Part shown: positions 8,679 through 17,555 of the stretch, piece after piece
How positions within the stretch are numbered: position 1 is the first letter of the stretch
Layout of the letters: the number at the start of each line of letters is the position of its first letter
DNA from: Bacteroidota bacterium
GTDB taxonomy: Bacteria; Bacteroidota; Ignavibacteria; Ignavibacteriales; SURF-24
Assembly (NCBI GenBank): GCA_030706145.1
Contig: JAUZPB010000018.1
Location: forward strand, 1-55,311
Length of the DNA stretch: 55,311 bases
Direction: 5' to 3'
Position numbers and translations under genes: made by a program
The notes under the pieces: generated by a model
Database searches by the model: none
Told to the model about the DNA's origin: nothing
What the model saw: the letters and a program-made list of their open reading frames with translations, nothing else

Positions 8679-10591
8679 TGATAACATTAGAATCTAAAGC
8701 CCCTGCTGGAAAACTGCAGGATAAATGGACAACTCATAAATTCAATATGAAGCTTGTTAATCCGGCCAACAAAAGAAAATATGATGTAATTGTTGTTGGT
8801 ACTGGTCTTGCAGGTGCTTCGGCTTCTGCAACATTGGCTGAATTAGGATATAACGTAAAAACATTTTGCTATCAGGATAGCCCGCGCCGTGCACATTCTA
8901 TTGCTGCTCAGGGTGGTATTAATGCCGCTAAAAACTATCAGAATGATGGCGATAGTATTTTCCGTTTGTTTTACGATACTATTAAAGGCGGTGACTACCG
9001 CGCTAGAGAAGCCAATGTTTACAGATTGGCCGAGGTCGCAAACAATATTATCGATCAGTGCGTCGCTCAAGGCGTCCCTTTTGCAAGAGAATATGGCGGA
9101 TTGCTAGATAACCGCTCTTTTGGTGGTGCTCAGGTCTCGAGAACCTTTTATGCCCGCGGACAAACAGGACAGCAGCTTTTACTTGGTGCTTATAGCGCAC
9201 TTAACAGGCAGATTGGCCTTGGTAAAGTAAAAATGTTCCCTAGACGCGAAATGCTTGACCTTGTTGTTGTTGATGGACAAGCTAGAGGTATCGTCGTAAG
9301 AAATCTTATTACTGGTGAAATAGAAAAATATTCCGCTCACGCAGTTGTTCTGGCAACAGGTGGCTATGGAAATGTTTATTTCTTGTCGACAAATGCCATG
9401 AATTCAAATGCAACTGCTGTTTGGCGCGCTCATAAAAAGGGTGCATTATTTGCTAACCCTTGCTTTACACAGATCCACCCAACTTGTATTCCTGTTCATG
9501 GAGAGTATCAGTCAAAACTGACTCTTATGAGCGAGAGCTTAAGAAACGATGGACGTGTTTGGGTTCCAAAGAAAGCAGGCGATAAACGTCCGGCTAATCA
9601 GATCCCTGAGGCCGAAAGAGATTATTTCTTGGAGAGAAAATATCCATCTTTTGGTAACCTCGTACCTCGCGACGTTGCTTCAAGAAATGCAAAAGAACAA
9701 TGCGATGCTGGCAAAGGCGTCGGTGATACAGGTTTGGCTGTTTATCTTGATTTTGCAGATGCAATCAAACGCCTTGGTAGAAAGGCTATTGATGAAAAGT
9801 ATGGAAACTTATTCCAAATGTATCAGATGATCACTAATGAGGATCCCTATGAAGTACCAATGAGAATTTACCCTGCAATCCATTATACAATGGGCGGCCT
9901 TTGGGTAGATTACAATTTGATGAGCTCAATTCCTGGACTTTTTGTACTTGGTGAAGCTAACTTCTCAGATCATGGTGCTAACCGCCTTGGTGCTAGTGCT
10001 CTTATGCAAGGTTTGGCTGATGGCTATTTTGTCATCCCTTATACTTTAGGAAACTATTTAGCTAGTAATAAATTTAGCCAGGTTAGTAGTGATCATGCTG
10101 CTTTTAGCGACGTTGAAAACGGCATTAGAGGTTTCGTTGAAAGACTTCTTTCTGTAAAAGGAAATAAGACTGTCGATGAAATTCATAGAGAACTTGGTAA
10201 AGTGATGTGGAGCCATGTTGGTATGGCTAGAAATGCCGAGGGTCTAAAAACTGCAATTACTCAGATAGGCAAGCTCCGCGAAGAATTCTGGAGCAACGTT
10301 AATGTTACTGGTTCTGCTGGAGACTTAAATCAGACTCTAGAGAGAGCCGGCAGAGTCGCTGATTATCTTGAACTCGGTGAACTTATGGCTCGTGATGCCT
10401 TGCACAGGAATGAGTCTTGTGGCGGACATTTCAGAGAAGAATATCAGACCGAGGAGAATGAAGCAAAACGTGATGATGAAAATTTCAGCTACGTTGCTGC
10501 CTGGGAATTCAATCGCGTAGGTGATTGGACATTACATAAGGAAAACCTTGTTTTTGAGAATGTAAAACCATCGCAAAGGAGCTATAAATAA
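8678..10591 (+). CDS. sdhA: Succinate dehydrogenase/fumarate reductase flavoprotein subunit
   Basis: The catalytic subunit of complex II interconverts succinate and fumarate using covalently bound FAD. The 637-residue protein has the dinucleotide-binding strand [11 protein letters not shown] (about 40-50) and the FAD-attachment motif [11 protein letters not shown], with H73 as the attached histidine. It also has substrate-site segments [10 protein letters not shown] and [10 protein letters not shown], and the C-terminal helical domain with [13 protein letters not shown]. The N-terminus carries about 30 extra residues before the Rossmann strand, common in B-type enzymes. It starts within the sdhC stop (ATAATG overlap) and ends one base before the sdhB start, so all three subunits are translated together. 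Direction (oxidation or fumarate respiration) cannot be told from the sequence. Confidence 0.97.
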   Translation: MITLESKAPAGKLQDKWTTHKFNMKLVNPANKRKYDVIVVGTGLAGASASATLAELGYNVKTFCYQDSPRRAHSIAAQGGINAAKNYQNDGDSIFRLFYDTIKGGDYRAREANVYRLAEVANNIIDQCVAQGVPFAREYGGLLDNRSFGGAQVSRTFYARGQTGQQLLLGAYSALNRQIGLGKVKMFPRREMLDLVVVDGQARGIVVRNLITGEIEKYSAHAVVLATGGYGNVYFLSTNAMNSNATAVWRAHKKGALFANPCFTQIHPTCIPVHGEYQSKLTLMSESLRNDGRVWVPKKAGDKRPANQIPEAERDYFLERKYPSFGNLVPRDVASRNAKEQCDAGKGVGDTGLAVYLDFADAIKRLGRKAIDEKYGNLFQMYQMITNEDPYEVPMRIYPAIHYTMGGLWVDYNLMSSIPGLFVLGEANFSDHGANRLGASALMQGLADGYFVIPYTLGNYLASNKFSQVSSDHAAFSDVENGIRGFVERLLSVKGNKTVDEIHRELGKVMWSHVGMARNAEGLKTAITQIGKLREEFWSNVNVTGSAGDLNQTLERAGRVADYLELGELMARDALHRNESCGGHFREEYQTEENEAKRDDENFSYVAAWEFNRVGDWTLHKENLVFENVKPSQRSYK

Positions 10592-10592
10592 T

Positions 10593-11360
10593 ATGAGTGG
10601 TAATTTGAATTTAACTTTGAAGATCTGGCGGCAAGCAAATAGAACTAGCATTGGAAAATTTGAGACTTACAAGGTCTCTAATATTTCCACAGATGCTTCA
10701 TTTCTGGAAATGCTGGATATTCTTAATGAAGAGCTCCAGAGGAAAAATCAAGAACCGGTTGCATTTGATCATGATTGTCGTGAGGGAATCTGCGGTGCTT
10801 GCGGCTTGGTCATTAATGGTAGACCTCATGGCCCAATTAAGGGAACTACTACTTGCCAGCTGCATATGAGACATTTCAAAGATGGAGATACAATTGTTAT
10901 TGAACCTTGGAGAGCAAAAGCATTCCCGGTTATAAAAGACCTTATTGTCGATAGGAGCGCTTTTGAAAAAATTCAGCAAGCAGGTGGATTTGTTTCTATT
11001 AATACTGGTGGCGTCCCAGATGCTAATGCAATACCTATCTCTAAAGAAATTGCTAACATAGCTATGGATGCTGCTGCTTGTATTGGTTGCGGAGCCTGTG
11101 TGGCTGCTTGCAAAAATGCATCGGCTATGTTGTTCGTATCAGCTAAGGTTTCTCACCTTGCTCATCTTCCTCAGGGAAAAGTTGAAAGATTCGAAAGAGT
11201 TGAAGCTATGGTCAAGGTAATGGATGAATTAGGTTTCGGAAGCTGTACTAATACTTACGCATGCGAGGCTGAATGTCCAAAGGAAATATCCGTTCGACAC
11301 ATCGCTAAGATGAATAGGGAGTATTTTGCTGCAAAATTAAAAGCAAGAAATAAAGACTAA
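10593..11360 (+). CDS. sdhB: Succinate dehydrogenase/fumarate reductase iron-sulfur subunit
   Basis: SdhB carries electrons between the flavin and the heme/quinone site through three clusters. The 255-residue protein has the plant-type 2Fe-2S motif [10 protein letters not shown] plus a distal cysteine in TTTCQLH. The 4Fe-4S site is [11 protein letters not shown] (about residues 162-172) and the third cluster site is [12 protein letters not shown] near residue 215. The order and spacing fit the long B-type subunit rather than the shorter E. coli form. It is the last gene of sdhCAB and is followed within 30 bp by a strong intrinsic terminator. Confidence 0.96.
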   Translation: MSGNLNLTLKIWRQANRTSIGKFETYKVSNISTDASFLEMLDILNEELQRKNQEPVAFDHDCREGICGACGLVINGRPHGPIKGTTTCQLHMRHFKDGDTIVIEPWRAKAFPVIKDLIVDRSAFEKIQQAGGFVSINTGGVPDANAIPISKEIANIAMDAAACIGCGACVAACKNASAMLFVSAKVSHLAHLPQGKVERFERVEAMVKVMDELGFGSCTNTYACEAECPKEISVRHIAKMNREYFAAKLKARNKD

Positions 11361-11385
11361 TTTCTACTTGTTTTTTTTGCTATTT

Positions 11386-11441
11386 CCGGTAGAATGTGCT
11401 TCTATAGGTTCTCTTATAGAAGCCTCTGCCGGTTTTTTTTT
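11386..11441 (+). terminator. Intrinsic terminator of sdhCAB
   Basis: A long imperfect stem pairs CCGGTAGA and GCTTCTATA on the left arm with TATAGAAGC and CTGCCGG on the right arm, around a short GGTTCTCT loop. It is followed at once by a run of nine T. It lies 25 bp after the sdhB stop. This is a textbook Rho-independent terminator. Confidence 0.9.
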
Positions 11442-12195
11442 GATGTCATATTTGTTTTGCTTAATATTATATGAATTTGATGAGTATTGCTGATAAGGAA
11501 ATGAAAACTGTAGCTTTTTTATATAAGCTTCTATATTTAAGATGGGTTTCTCAATCGAAGAAATCTTTGTTTAATAAGTCGTACTATAAGGTCTAATTTC
11601 CTTTTTTTTTAGAAATACCTTCTTCCGAACTTTCACTTGGTCTATTAAGGAAAAAACCCTCGGAATCTTCGTAACCTTTAGGCGCAGTAATTGACTCAAT
11701 GAATATCCACATTCCAGATATTCCAATAAATATTAAAATATAGATCATTTGCTAGACTAATTGATTTTATAAGTTGCCTAAGATTGCAACAAATCAAATG
11801 CCATAGGTGATTTCTTTCGAATTTAACTCAATTTAATGCATTTCCCATGTTTTTTTGAGGTAAAGGTTAAAATAATTTTAATTTCTTGTTAATTTTTGTT
11901 ACTATCTAATCGGGCCAAAAATAGCTGATTTGCTCTATAATAGTTGCTCCATAAAGAGAGCAGGCCAATGTGATGACTTTAACCTGTAACTTTAAATATA
12001 AATGTAAAATAGTACTCTTTGATCTTACTGTAGTTATCATTGTGAAAAATAATATTAAGTTTTGTAAAAATTAGTCCGGTTTTACTTATATTTCTTTTTT
12101 ATTATAGTGAAATATTTTGATAAAGACTGCTTCAAAGTTAAGCGAAGATGTTATATTAAAATTGTTATTACGAATTATCTCCTAGTGCATTTTTA
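11442..12195. other. Gene-poor AT-rich stretch after sdhCAB
   Basis: This stretch of about 750 bp holds no large ORF on either strand. The only candidate gene is a 51-codon minus-strand ORF for a small membrane protein (11593-11748), listed separately. From about 11820 to 12180 the sequence is strongly AT-rich with many T runs. I found no tRNA-like or riboswitch-like fold by eye. Confidence 0.5.
11593..11748 (-). CDS. Possible small single-span membrane protein (51 aa)
   Basis: Reading the minus strand from the ATG at 11748 gives a 51-residue ORF. It starts with a hydrophobic stretch (MIYILIFIGISGMWIFIES, residues 1-19) that could be one membrane helix. A polar, acidic then basic tail of about 30 residues follows, ending in SKKKGN. 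That clean hydrophobic-then-polar layout is hard to get by chance in this AT-rich region. Against it, there is no clear ribosome-binding site (TCTAGCAA precedes the ATG) and I recognise no family. It stands alone between the sdh terminator and the next gene. Confidence 0.35.
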   Translation of the reverse strand: MIYILIFIGISGMWIFIESITAPKGYEDSEGFFLNRPSESSEEGISKKKGN

Positions 12196-14262
12196 ATGAA
12201 GGTAAATGTGATGTTTGAGAAGGAAACCAAATTTATTTATGATTTTAGTATGAACCAGATAAAACAACTTGGTTCATATATTACTTTTGAAGAGCTTGCT
12301 GGCTCAAATCTTCATCCGGCAATAATTAGATATGTTTCTGCTGAAATTGAATATCTTATTTATGAGGACAGGCAAAGGCTCCTTAACGGATCGAATTTTG
12401 ACTATTCTGGTGAAGAAGTTAGTAACTATTTTGTTCTTATTACAAAGCATATAAAAGGAACAAGAAAGTTTTCTCTGGACTACATTGGCAATATTATTCT
12501 TCATGCAATTTCTTTTTCCTTAAATTATCTGGCTCAACCGAATTGGTCGCTGATAAAATTGATTTTTGCTAAGAATTCTGTTCTTAAATCTTCTGAAGTC
12601 CTGCAAATATTAAAATATGTCTATTTCTATAACTATATTCCAAATCTTGTTGAAAAGTATATTGTTAAAAAGAACCTTCTTTCTGTTTCAAAATCCGAAT
12701 TGGAATCGGTCCTTCTAAAAGCAGACAAAGAAATATTTGCTGGCTCAACTTCTTCAAAACTCCTAGACAATATTTTGCTGACAATTGGTGAATTTGCAAA
12801 TATTGGTAGCTTTAGCAAGACGAAAGTCCCAATTTTAATATTTGATCTGTTCTTAAAGGAAAAGAAATTAGATGAATACTGGGAAAAACTGGACCATGCC
12901 TTTGCTGGTGAAGTAAAACAGGTTTATGAAATCCCGGAAATCCAAAAAATACTTTACTCACCATTAAATCTGCAGGTGGAATCTAAGAAAAATAGCTATA
13001 TGGACAAGCTACTAAACCAGGAAAACCCACTTAGCATATTTGGAAAAGAAACAAAAAAAACTAATAAGGATGAGGATTTACTCCAAAATGAAGATCAGGA
13101 GATCCCTGTTTTAGATGGAAGTTTTAACCCAAGTGCAACCGAAGAAGTAGATAAAAATATTGTTGAAAAAGAAGATGCAGAAACCGGAAATGAGGGCCTT
13201 CAAAATAAAGAACTCCAAATAAATGCTAATGCCCCTTCTTTAACCGGGGAAGAGGTGCAGGCAGAAAAGAAAAATATTGACGAAGATTTGCTAACCCATG
13301 ATAAGGCTTTTCAAGATGAGCAGGGAAAAGATAAACCCGGGATTACCGAAACCTCAGAACATAATCTTCCTTTAGAACATAATCTTCCTTTAGAACATAA
13401 TCTTCCTTTAGATGAAGAAGCATCCGAAAGTGAAGAAGAAATAGAGTTAGATCTTAATTCAGAAGAGGATTTTGTTTTTCTCGAAGAGGAATCTATAATC
13501 AGTCCTGATACTGAAGAAAAATCAGATGGCGATATAGCCGAAAATCCAAATGATTTTGTGGATAATCCTGGCTTACAAGAATCTCTTGATTTTGAACTGA
13601 ATTCTGATTTGGATTTTGATATTAACGATGAGAAAAGAAAAATCGATGATCAATCTATTTATGATGAAATTGCTGAGTCTTTAGCCGATAGTAATGAAAT
13701 AAATGACAATACAGGCAATGAAATGCTGGAGGATAATTCCGGCAGAAACTTAAACGACGATAGTTTCAATGATATTGAAGAAACTTCAGGCATACCTTCA
13801 CTTGAAGAAAAAAACATTGAGGATGAACTAGAGCAGCTCTTTAGCCAAGAAGAAGACTCCTTAGAAGATGAAACGCTTCCAGAAGTCAGCCTGAACGATA
13901 TTCCGGAACCAGTACTTTCAAATTTGTCCGAACAGATTCCTTCTATTCCGTTGGAAGAGGATCTAAGTATTAGTAATTTGCAAGGAACTGATCTAGATGA
14001 TGCAGATATAGAAAGTCTCGAACATAGAGGAGACATTTCTGACTATTTTACACAGCGTGAAATGCAAAAGGTGATTAGTACTGTTTTTAATGACAATATT
14101 AAAAACCTTACACAGACATTTGACGTACTATCAAGGTGTAAAAATATTGGAGAAGCCGAGAAGGTTCTGAATTCAGTTCTTATTTCTAATCGGGTCTCTC
14201 CAAATACAAAAGGTATAAAAATAATAAAAAAGAAATTACTGAAATATTTTAACCAGGTATAA
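12196..14262 (+). CDS. Large acidic protein of unknown function upstream of obg
   Basis: I do not recognise this 688-residue protein. Three regions are visible: a helical N-terminal part (about 1-260) with hydrophobic helices but no clear membrane span or signal peptide; a long, very acidic, low-complexity middle (about 270-610) rich in Glu, Asp, Asn and Ser and likely disordered; and a short helical C-terminal domain (about 615-688, ISDYFTQREMQKVI onward) that is basic at the end. Six-residue units EHNLPL are repeated three times in the middle, encoded by a perfect 18-bp repeat. The annotated ATG has no ribosome-binding site; the in-frame ATG at 12211 has GAAGG eight bases upstream and is probably the real start. 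obg follows by 4 bp, so the two are co-transcribed. Confidence 0.75.
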   Translation: MKVNVMFEKETKFIYDFSMNQIKQLGSYITFEELAGSNLHPAIIRYVSAEIEYLIYEDRQRLLNGSNFDYSGEEVSNYFVLITKHIKGTRKFSLDYIGNIILHAISFSLNYLAQPNWSLIKLIFAKNSVLKSSEVLQILKYVYFYNYIPNLVEKYIVKKNLLSVSKSELESVLLKADKEIFAGSTSSKLLDNILLTIGEFANIGSFSKTKVPILIFDLFLKEKKLDEYWEKLDHAFAGEVKQVYEIPEIQKILYSPLNLQVESKKNSYMDKLLNQENPLSIFGKETKKTNKDEDLLQNEDQEIPVLDGSFNPSATEEVDKNIVEKEDAETGNEGLQNKELQINANAPSLTGEEVQAEKKNIDEDLLTHDKAFQDEQGKDKPGITETSEHNLPLEHNLPLEHNLPLDEEASESEEEIELDLNSEEDFVFLEEESIISPDTEEKSDGDIAENPNDFVDNPGLQESLDFELNSDLDFDINDEKRKIDDQSIYDEIAESLADSNEINDNTGNEMLEDNSGRNLNDDSFNDIEETSGIPSLEEKNIEDELEQLFSQEEDSLEDETLPEVSLNDIPEPVLSNLSEQIPSIPLEEDLSISNLQGTDLDDADIESLEHRGDISDYFTQREMQKVISTVFNDNIKNLTQTFDVLSRCKNIGEAEKVLNSVLISNRVSPNTKGIKIIKKKLLKYFNQV
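13357..13410 (+). repeat. Perfect 18-bp tandem repeat, three copies, inside the acidic protein gene
   Basis: The unit GAACATAATCTTCCTTTA occurs three times in a row without a mismatch, encoding EHNLPL three times. The unit length is a multiple of three, so gain or loss of a copy would change protein length without shifting the frame. The absence of mismatches suggests recent expansion. Confidence 0.95.
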
Positions 14263-14266
14263 AAAC

Positions 14267-15259
14267 ATGTTTATTGATTATGCGGAAATTGAAGTAAAAG
14301 CTGGTCATGGCGGTAGTGGTCAGGTAGCTTTCAGAAGAGAAAAATATGTCCCCAAAGGAGGTCCCGCCGGAGGTGATGGTGGCAAAGGTGGTGATATTAT
14401 CATACAGGCTCATCATAATCTTCACACATTGCTTGACTTCAGATATAAAAGAAAATACAAAGCTGAAGATGGAGAAAAGGGAGGTAGCTCTCTTAAGGAT
14501 GGGAAAAACGGGAAAAATATTATTATTAAAGTTCCGGTCGGTACTGTAATTAAGGATGCTCAAAGCAATAGGATTATTACGGATCTGGATGCCGATAGCA
14601 AGTCCTTCGTGCTGGCTAAAGGCGGAATTGGGGGAAGAGGTAATAGCAAATTTGCTACTCCAACAAATCAAACTCCGCGATATGCAGAGCCTGGAAGACC
14701 TGGTGAGGAACTGTCAGTCATTTTGGAATTAAAACTAATTGCTGATGTGGGCTTGGTTGGATATCCTAATGCTGGTAAATCAACACTCATTTCTGTTATC
14801 TCTGCTGCCAAACCAAAGATTGCTGATTATCCATTTACTACCCTTGAACCAAATTTAGGTATAGTTCAGTATAAGGATTACCAAAGTTTTGTCGTAGCAG
14901 ATATCCCCGGAATTATTGAAGGTGCACACACTGGTAAAGGACTAGGCTTGCAGTTCTTGCGGCACATTGAGAGAACCGGTATTCTTCTATTTTTAATTGA
15001 TATTACTTCTGAAGATTATCAGAAAGACTACGACACACTTGTTAATGAACTTGCTAGCTATAGCGAGGTCCTGGCTAACAAAAAAAGAGTCGTAGCTCTA
15101 TCTAAGGCAGATCTGATTACAGATGATGATATTGAGAGTATAAAAAATACTAAACTTAAAAATTATGATAACTCCTTATTTGTCTTCTCCTCAGCATCAA
15201 AAGAAGGATTAAACCCGCTGCTTGATTATCTGTGGCTGCAGCTAAATTATGAAAAATAG
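14267..15259 (+). CDS. obg: Obg-family GTPase
   Basis: Obg is an essential GTPase that binds the large ribosomal subunit and links ribosome assembly with stress responses. The 330-residue protein begins with the glycine-rich Obg fold (about 1-158, for example GGPAGGDGGKGGDI). The G domain follows, with P-loop GYPNAGKST at residues 165-173, G3 DIPGIIEGA and G4 SKAD at 279-282. The G4 position has serine where N or T is usual, a common Obg variant. It lacks the C-terminal OCT domain present in some homologues, so it is the short form. It starts 4 bp after the acidic protein gene. Confidence 0.95.
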   Translation: MFIDYAEIEVKAGHGGSGQVAFRREKYVPKGGPAGGDGGKGGDIIIQAHHNLHTLLDFRYKRKYKAEDGEKGGSSLKDGKNGKNIIIKVPVGTVIKDAQSNRIITDLDADSKSFVLAKGGIGGRGNSKFATPTNQTPRYAEPGRPGEELSVILELKLIADVGLVGYPNAGKSTLISVISAAKPKIADYPFTTLEPNLGIVQYKDYQSFVVADIPGIIEGAHTGKGLGLQFLRHIERTGILLFLIDITSEDYQKDYDTLVNELASYSEVLANKKRVVALSKADLITDDDIESIKNTKLKNYDNSLFVFSSASKEGLNPLLDYLWLQLNYEK

Positions 15260-15338
15260 GTCTGCAATAATTTAACTGGATTTTGAGATTTTGGATGATT
15301 AAATTAACAAAAATATTGTTTGTTTTTTAGAAAATAAC

Positions 15339-15367
15339 TTGATATTTCGCTCAGGTGTTTCTATATT
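15339..15367 (+). promoter_or_regulatory. Near-consensus sigma70-type promoter for tRNA-Met and secG
   Basis: TTGATA at 15339-15344 and TATATT at 15362-15367 are separated by exactly 17 bp, each five of six consensus. The -10 box ends 23 bp before the first base of the mature tRNA, as expected for a stable-RNA promoter with a short 5' leader. No promoter is evident between the tRNA and secG, so it may drive both. Confidence 0.65.
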
Positions 15368-15390
15368 AGTAGCCTGAAATTTTTATTGTT

Positions 15391-15464
15391 GGCGGGGTAG
15401 CTCAGTAGGTTAGAGCAATGGAATCATAATCCATGTGTCGGGGGTTCGAATCCCTCCCCCGCTA
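15391..15464 (+). tRNA. tRNA-Met (anticodon CAT), elongator type
   Basis: The sequence folds as a full cloverleaf. The acceptor stem is GGCGGGG with CCCCGCT (one G-U pair at the end), the D arm contains TAGCTCAGTAGGTTAGAGC, and the anticodon stem ATGGA/TCCAT encloses loop ATCATAA with anticodon CAT. The T arm GGGGG/CCCTC encloses TTCGAAT, and the discriminator base is A. The anticodon stem lacks the three G-C pairs of initiator tRNA and position 1-72 is paired, so it is not tRNA-fMet. Elongator Met fits best; a lysidine-modified tRNA-Ile(CAT) is less likely. CCA is not encoded. Confidence 0.93.
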
Positions 15465-15486
15465 CAAAATTTGTCGGAGATATAAG

Positions 15487-15822
15487 ATGTATACATTATT
15501 AGTTTCTCTTGCCGTAATAGTAGGCGTTGTCTTAATAATTGCGGTTCTATTACAATCAAGTAAAGGCGGTGGCTTGGCTGGTGGTATTGTTGGCGGAGCT
15601 GGCAGTATCGGAACAATGTTCGGCGCAAGAAGAACTGCGGACTTTTTAAGCAAGGCAACTTGGTGGTTAGCTGGCTCTTTAGTCGTTATTATACTCTTGA
15701 TTAACCTATTCTTCCTTCCTGGTGAGATTGGTGCAGGATCAAGAGATAGTATAATTCAGAAGGGAAGACAAAGTGTTCCAACTAGTCCTTCTGTACCAGG
15801 TCAGCAGCAAAGAAGCAAATAA
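15487..15822 (+). CDS. secG: Preprotein translocase subunit SecG
   Basis: SecG is the small subunit of the SecYEG channel that moves proteins across the inner membrane. The 111-residue protein has two membrane helices (about 3-22 and 56-75). The glycine-rich link between them (SKGGGLAGG, GAGSIGTMFG, ARRTADFLSKAT) carries the signature of the family. A polar tail rich in Gln, Ser and Pro follows. I take the start at 15487, preceded by GGAG with a 7-bp gap; an upstream in-frame ATG would lie within the tRNA gene and is rejected. Its ATG is 22 bp after the tRNA 3' end, so both probably share one transcript that is cut by tRNA processing enzymes. Confidence 0.93.
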   Translation: MYTLLVSLAVIVGVVLIIAVLLQSSKGGGLAGGIVGGAGSIGTMFGARRTADFLSKATWWLAGSLVVIILLINLFFLPGEIGAGSRDSIIQKGRQSVPTSPSVPGQQQRSK

Positions 15823-15845
15823 TTTTAATATGGTTTTTATTACTG

Positions 15846-15877
15846 AAAAGTCCCATTTTTAATGGGACTTTTTTTGT
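15846..15877 (+). terminator. Intrinsic terminator after secG
   Basis: A perfect stem AAAAGTCCCAT/ATGGGACTTTT with a five-base loop is followed by further T residues. It lies 23 bp after the secG stop. Its strength and position make it the end of the tRNA-secG transcript. Confidence 0.9.
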
Positions 15878-15968
15878 TTTAAATCTTTGTGCCTATGTAC
15901 AATGATTAAGTAAACTCTGGAATTATATCTCGCCCACAGAAAAAAAACTAACTAGCTGACTTTATTAG

Positions 15969-16016
15969 GCAAAGATAGTTAAGGCATATATGCAAAGATG
16001 ATTAAGGTGTGTATAT
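15969..16016. repeat. Imperfect tandem repeat of about 24 bp
   Basis: Two adjacent copies of a unit starting GCAAAGAT, continuing with (A/T/G-varied) GTTAAGG or ATTAAGG and ending in TATAT, lie back to back. They occupy the gap between the convergent secG and dacB genes. Function is unknown; the location between two transcription ends argues against an operator. Confidence 0.5.
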
Positions 16017-16021
16017 AAAAC

Positions 16022-16076
16022 AAGCCATTAGTTCGATCTTCCAATTTACTTGTCCAAGATAGAACTAATGGCTTTT
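16022..16076. terminator. Long hairpin between convergent secG and the PBP4 gene
   Basis: AAGCCATTAGTTC and GAACTAATGGCTT form a perfect 13-bp stem, extended with one bulge by GATCTT/AAGATA, around a loop of about 15 bases. It lies 28 bp past the stop of the minus-strand PBP4-type gene. A T-rich stretch follows on both sides (CTTGTTTTA on the minus strand, CTTTTATGTTTT on the plus strand), so it likely terminates the minus-strand gene. Confidence 0.7.
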
Positions 16077-16103
16077 ATGTTTTAATAATTGTATTGGTAA
16101 TAC

Positions 16104-17555
16104 TTATTGATTTTTCTCTTCAGGGAAACCTTGCTGAGCAATTGAGTTATCCTGTGCTAAAGAGGTAATTATCTGATCTTCCAGGAACCTGTATCTGTAT
16201 GGAGAACCTTTTTCATATTCGAAGATGATACTAACAATTAAATCCTGTTTGCCTTTTAAAGTCAGATAACCAGAAAGGGCAATTACTCCGTTTAGTGTAC
16301 CTGTCTTTCCATGAAAGTTACTTTCTGCTGCTGTACCAATCATCCTGTTTCTAAGTGTGCCATCGGTTCCCGCAATTGATAAAGAATTGTAATAATCTGT
16401 AAAGACTAATGGATTATAATACATCTTTTCTAAAAGGTTGACTATTCCGCCAACTGTGACCCTGTTTGAGTGCGAAAGCCCCGATCCATCGTTTATTGAC
16501 GTCCCTTCTGAGTAAATCGAATTTCTTTTTAGAAAATCTGAAATTGCTTGTGTAGCATAGAATGAGTTCCCTTGATTGTGACTGAAGGCTGCGCCTACTG
16601 TCTTAAAAAGGCATTCGGCTAAGAAATTATCACTGTGCTTATTAATTATTTTGGAAAGATCCCGCAAAGTGATTGCGCGTGAAACAATCTCGTGCAAATT
16701 TTCGGGCATTTCTCCTTTTGATGGCCTCTGCGAAACAGATATGCCTTGCCTATTGAGTTTGTCCTGGAGAAGAAAGGCTGCAAAAAGGGGAGGATTTTTA
16801 ATCTCTGCTGAATAATATAGCATCCTTGACCTTCTCTTTAGGCTACCATTTATCACAAACTCATAACCTGTTGAAGAATAGTTTTGTAAGATCGTAATTC
16901 CAGATCGGCCCCTTGCTGTTCTTGCATTTACCCTTACTTTTATAAGTGAGCAATAGGGGGTAAAGTTAAAATTAATTAAACCACCGACTCTGGAGGAGGC
17001 TTCGAGGTTGAACTGAATTCGGTTTCTATTTATGACTATTGCTGATACAGGTGGAAGTGCATCATTTGTTTCCTCTTCAATCCAGTCTCTTCTGTGATAC
17101 ATATCATCAAAATAGGAGTCATCCCCAATTACTTTACCCGTTATTTTGTGGATACCCATTGAAACTAGTTGGCTGACCATAGCATCCATATCCCGGTCAG
17201 TAAAAAGCGAATGCCCAAAACCCTTTATATAAAGATTACCATTTATCACTCCATCACTTAGATTATCATCATCTGTAAAGATCTTTGTCGATAACTGATA
17301 ATCTCCTCCTAAAAGTGAAAAAGCTGCTCCTGTAGTAAATAGCTTGGTATTTGATGCGGGCTTAATAGGTTCATAAATATTTCTTTTGTAAAGAGTGTCT
17401 TTTGTAATTGGATTATATACCATCACTCCATATTTCGTATTGTAAGGAATTGTTCGAAGAATCTCATCAATCCGGCTTTGAATATTCCCATTATTTTTAC
17501 CTGAAAGTAAGCTTGATGAAAATGCGATAATTAAAATCAGTACTAATCTGCTCAT
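16104..17555 (-). CDS. dacB: D-alanyl-D-alanine carboxypeptidase/endopeptidase (PBP4, S13 family)
   Basis: This low-molecular-mass penicillin-binding protein trims or cuts peptidoglycan cross-links in the periplasm. The 483-residue protein has an N-terminal signal peptide (about 1-18, VLILIIAFSSSLLSG). The three active-site motifs are SxxK at S68-N-T-K71, SxN as SDN in the middle (KHSDNFLAE) and KTG near residue 420 (HGKTGTLNG). The insertion between SxxK and SxN (about 100-290) is characteristic of the S13 family and separates it from PBP5-type enzymes. It stands alone, with a long hairpin after its stop and a 547-bp gap upstream. Confidence 0.93.
   Translation of the reverse strand: MSRLVLILIIAFSSSLLSGKNNGNIQSRIDEILRTIPYNTKYGVMVYNPITKDTLYKRNIYEPIKPASNTKLFTTGAAFSLLGGDYQLSTKIFTDDDNLSDGVINGNLYIKGFGHSLFTDRDMDAMVSQLVSMGIHKITGKVIGDDSYFDDMYHRRDWIEEETNDALPPVSAIVINRNRIQFNLEASSRVGGLINFNFTPYCSLIKVRVNARTARGRSGITILQNYSSTGYEFVINGSLKRRSRMLYYSAEIKNPPLFAAFLLQDKLNRQGISVSQRPSKGEMPENLHEIVSRAITLRDLSKIINKHSDNFLAECLFKTVGAAFSHNQGNSFYATQAISDFLKRNSIYSEGTSINDGSGLSHSNRVTVGGIVNLLEKMYYNPLVFTDYYNSLSIAGTDGTLRNRMIGTAAESNFHGKTGTLNGVIALSGYLTLKGKQDLIVSIIFEYEKGSPYRYRFLEDQIITSLAQDNSIAQQGFPEEKNQ

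Noticed and set aside
15433-15486. Upstream extension of secG
   Set aside because: The extra 18 codons lie within the tRNA gene; the ATG at 15487 has a well-placed GGAG and matches the normal SecG N-terminus.
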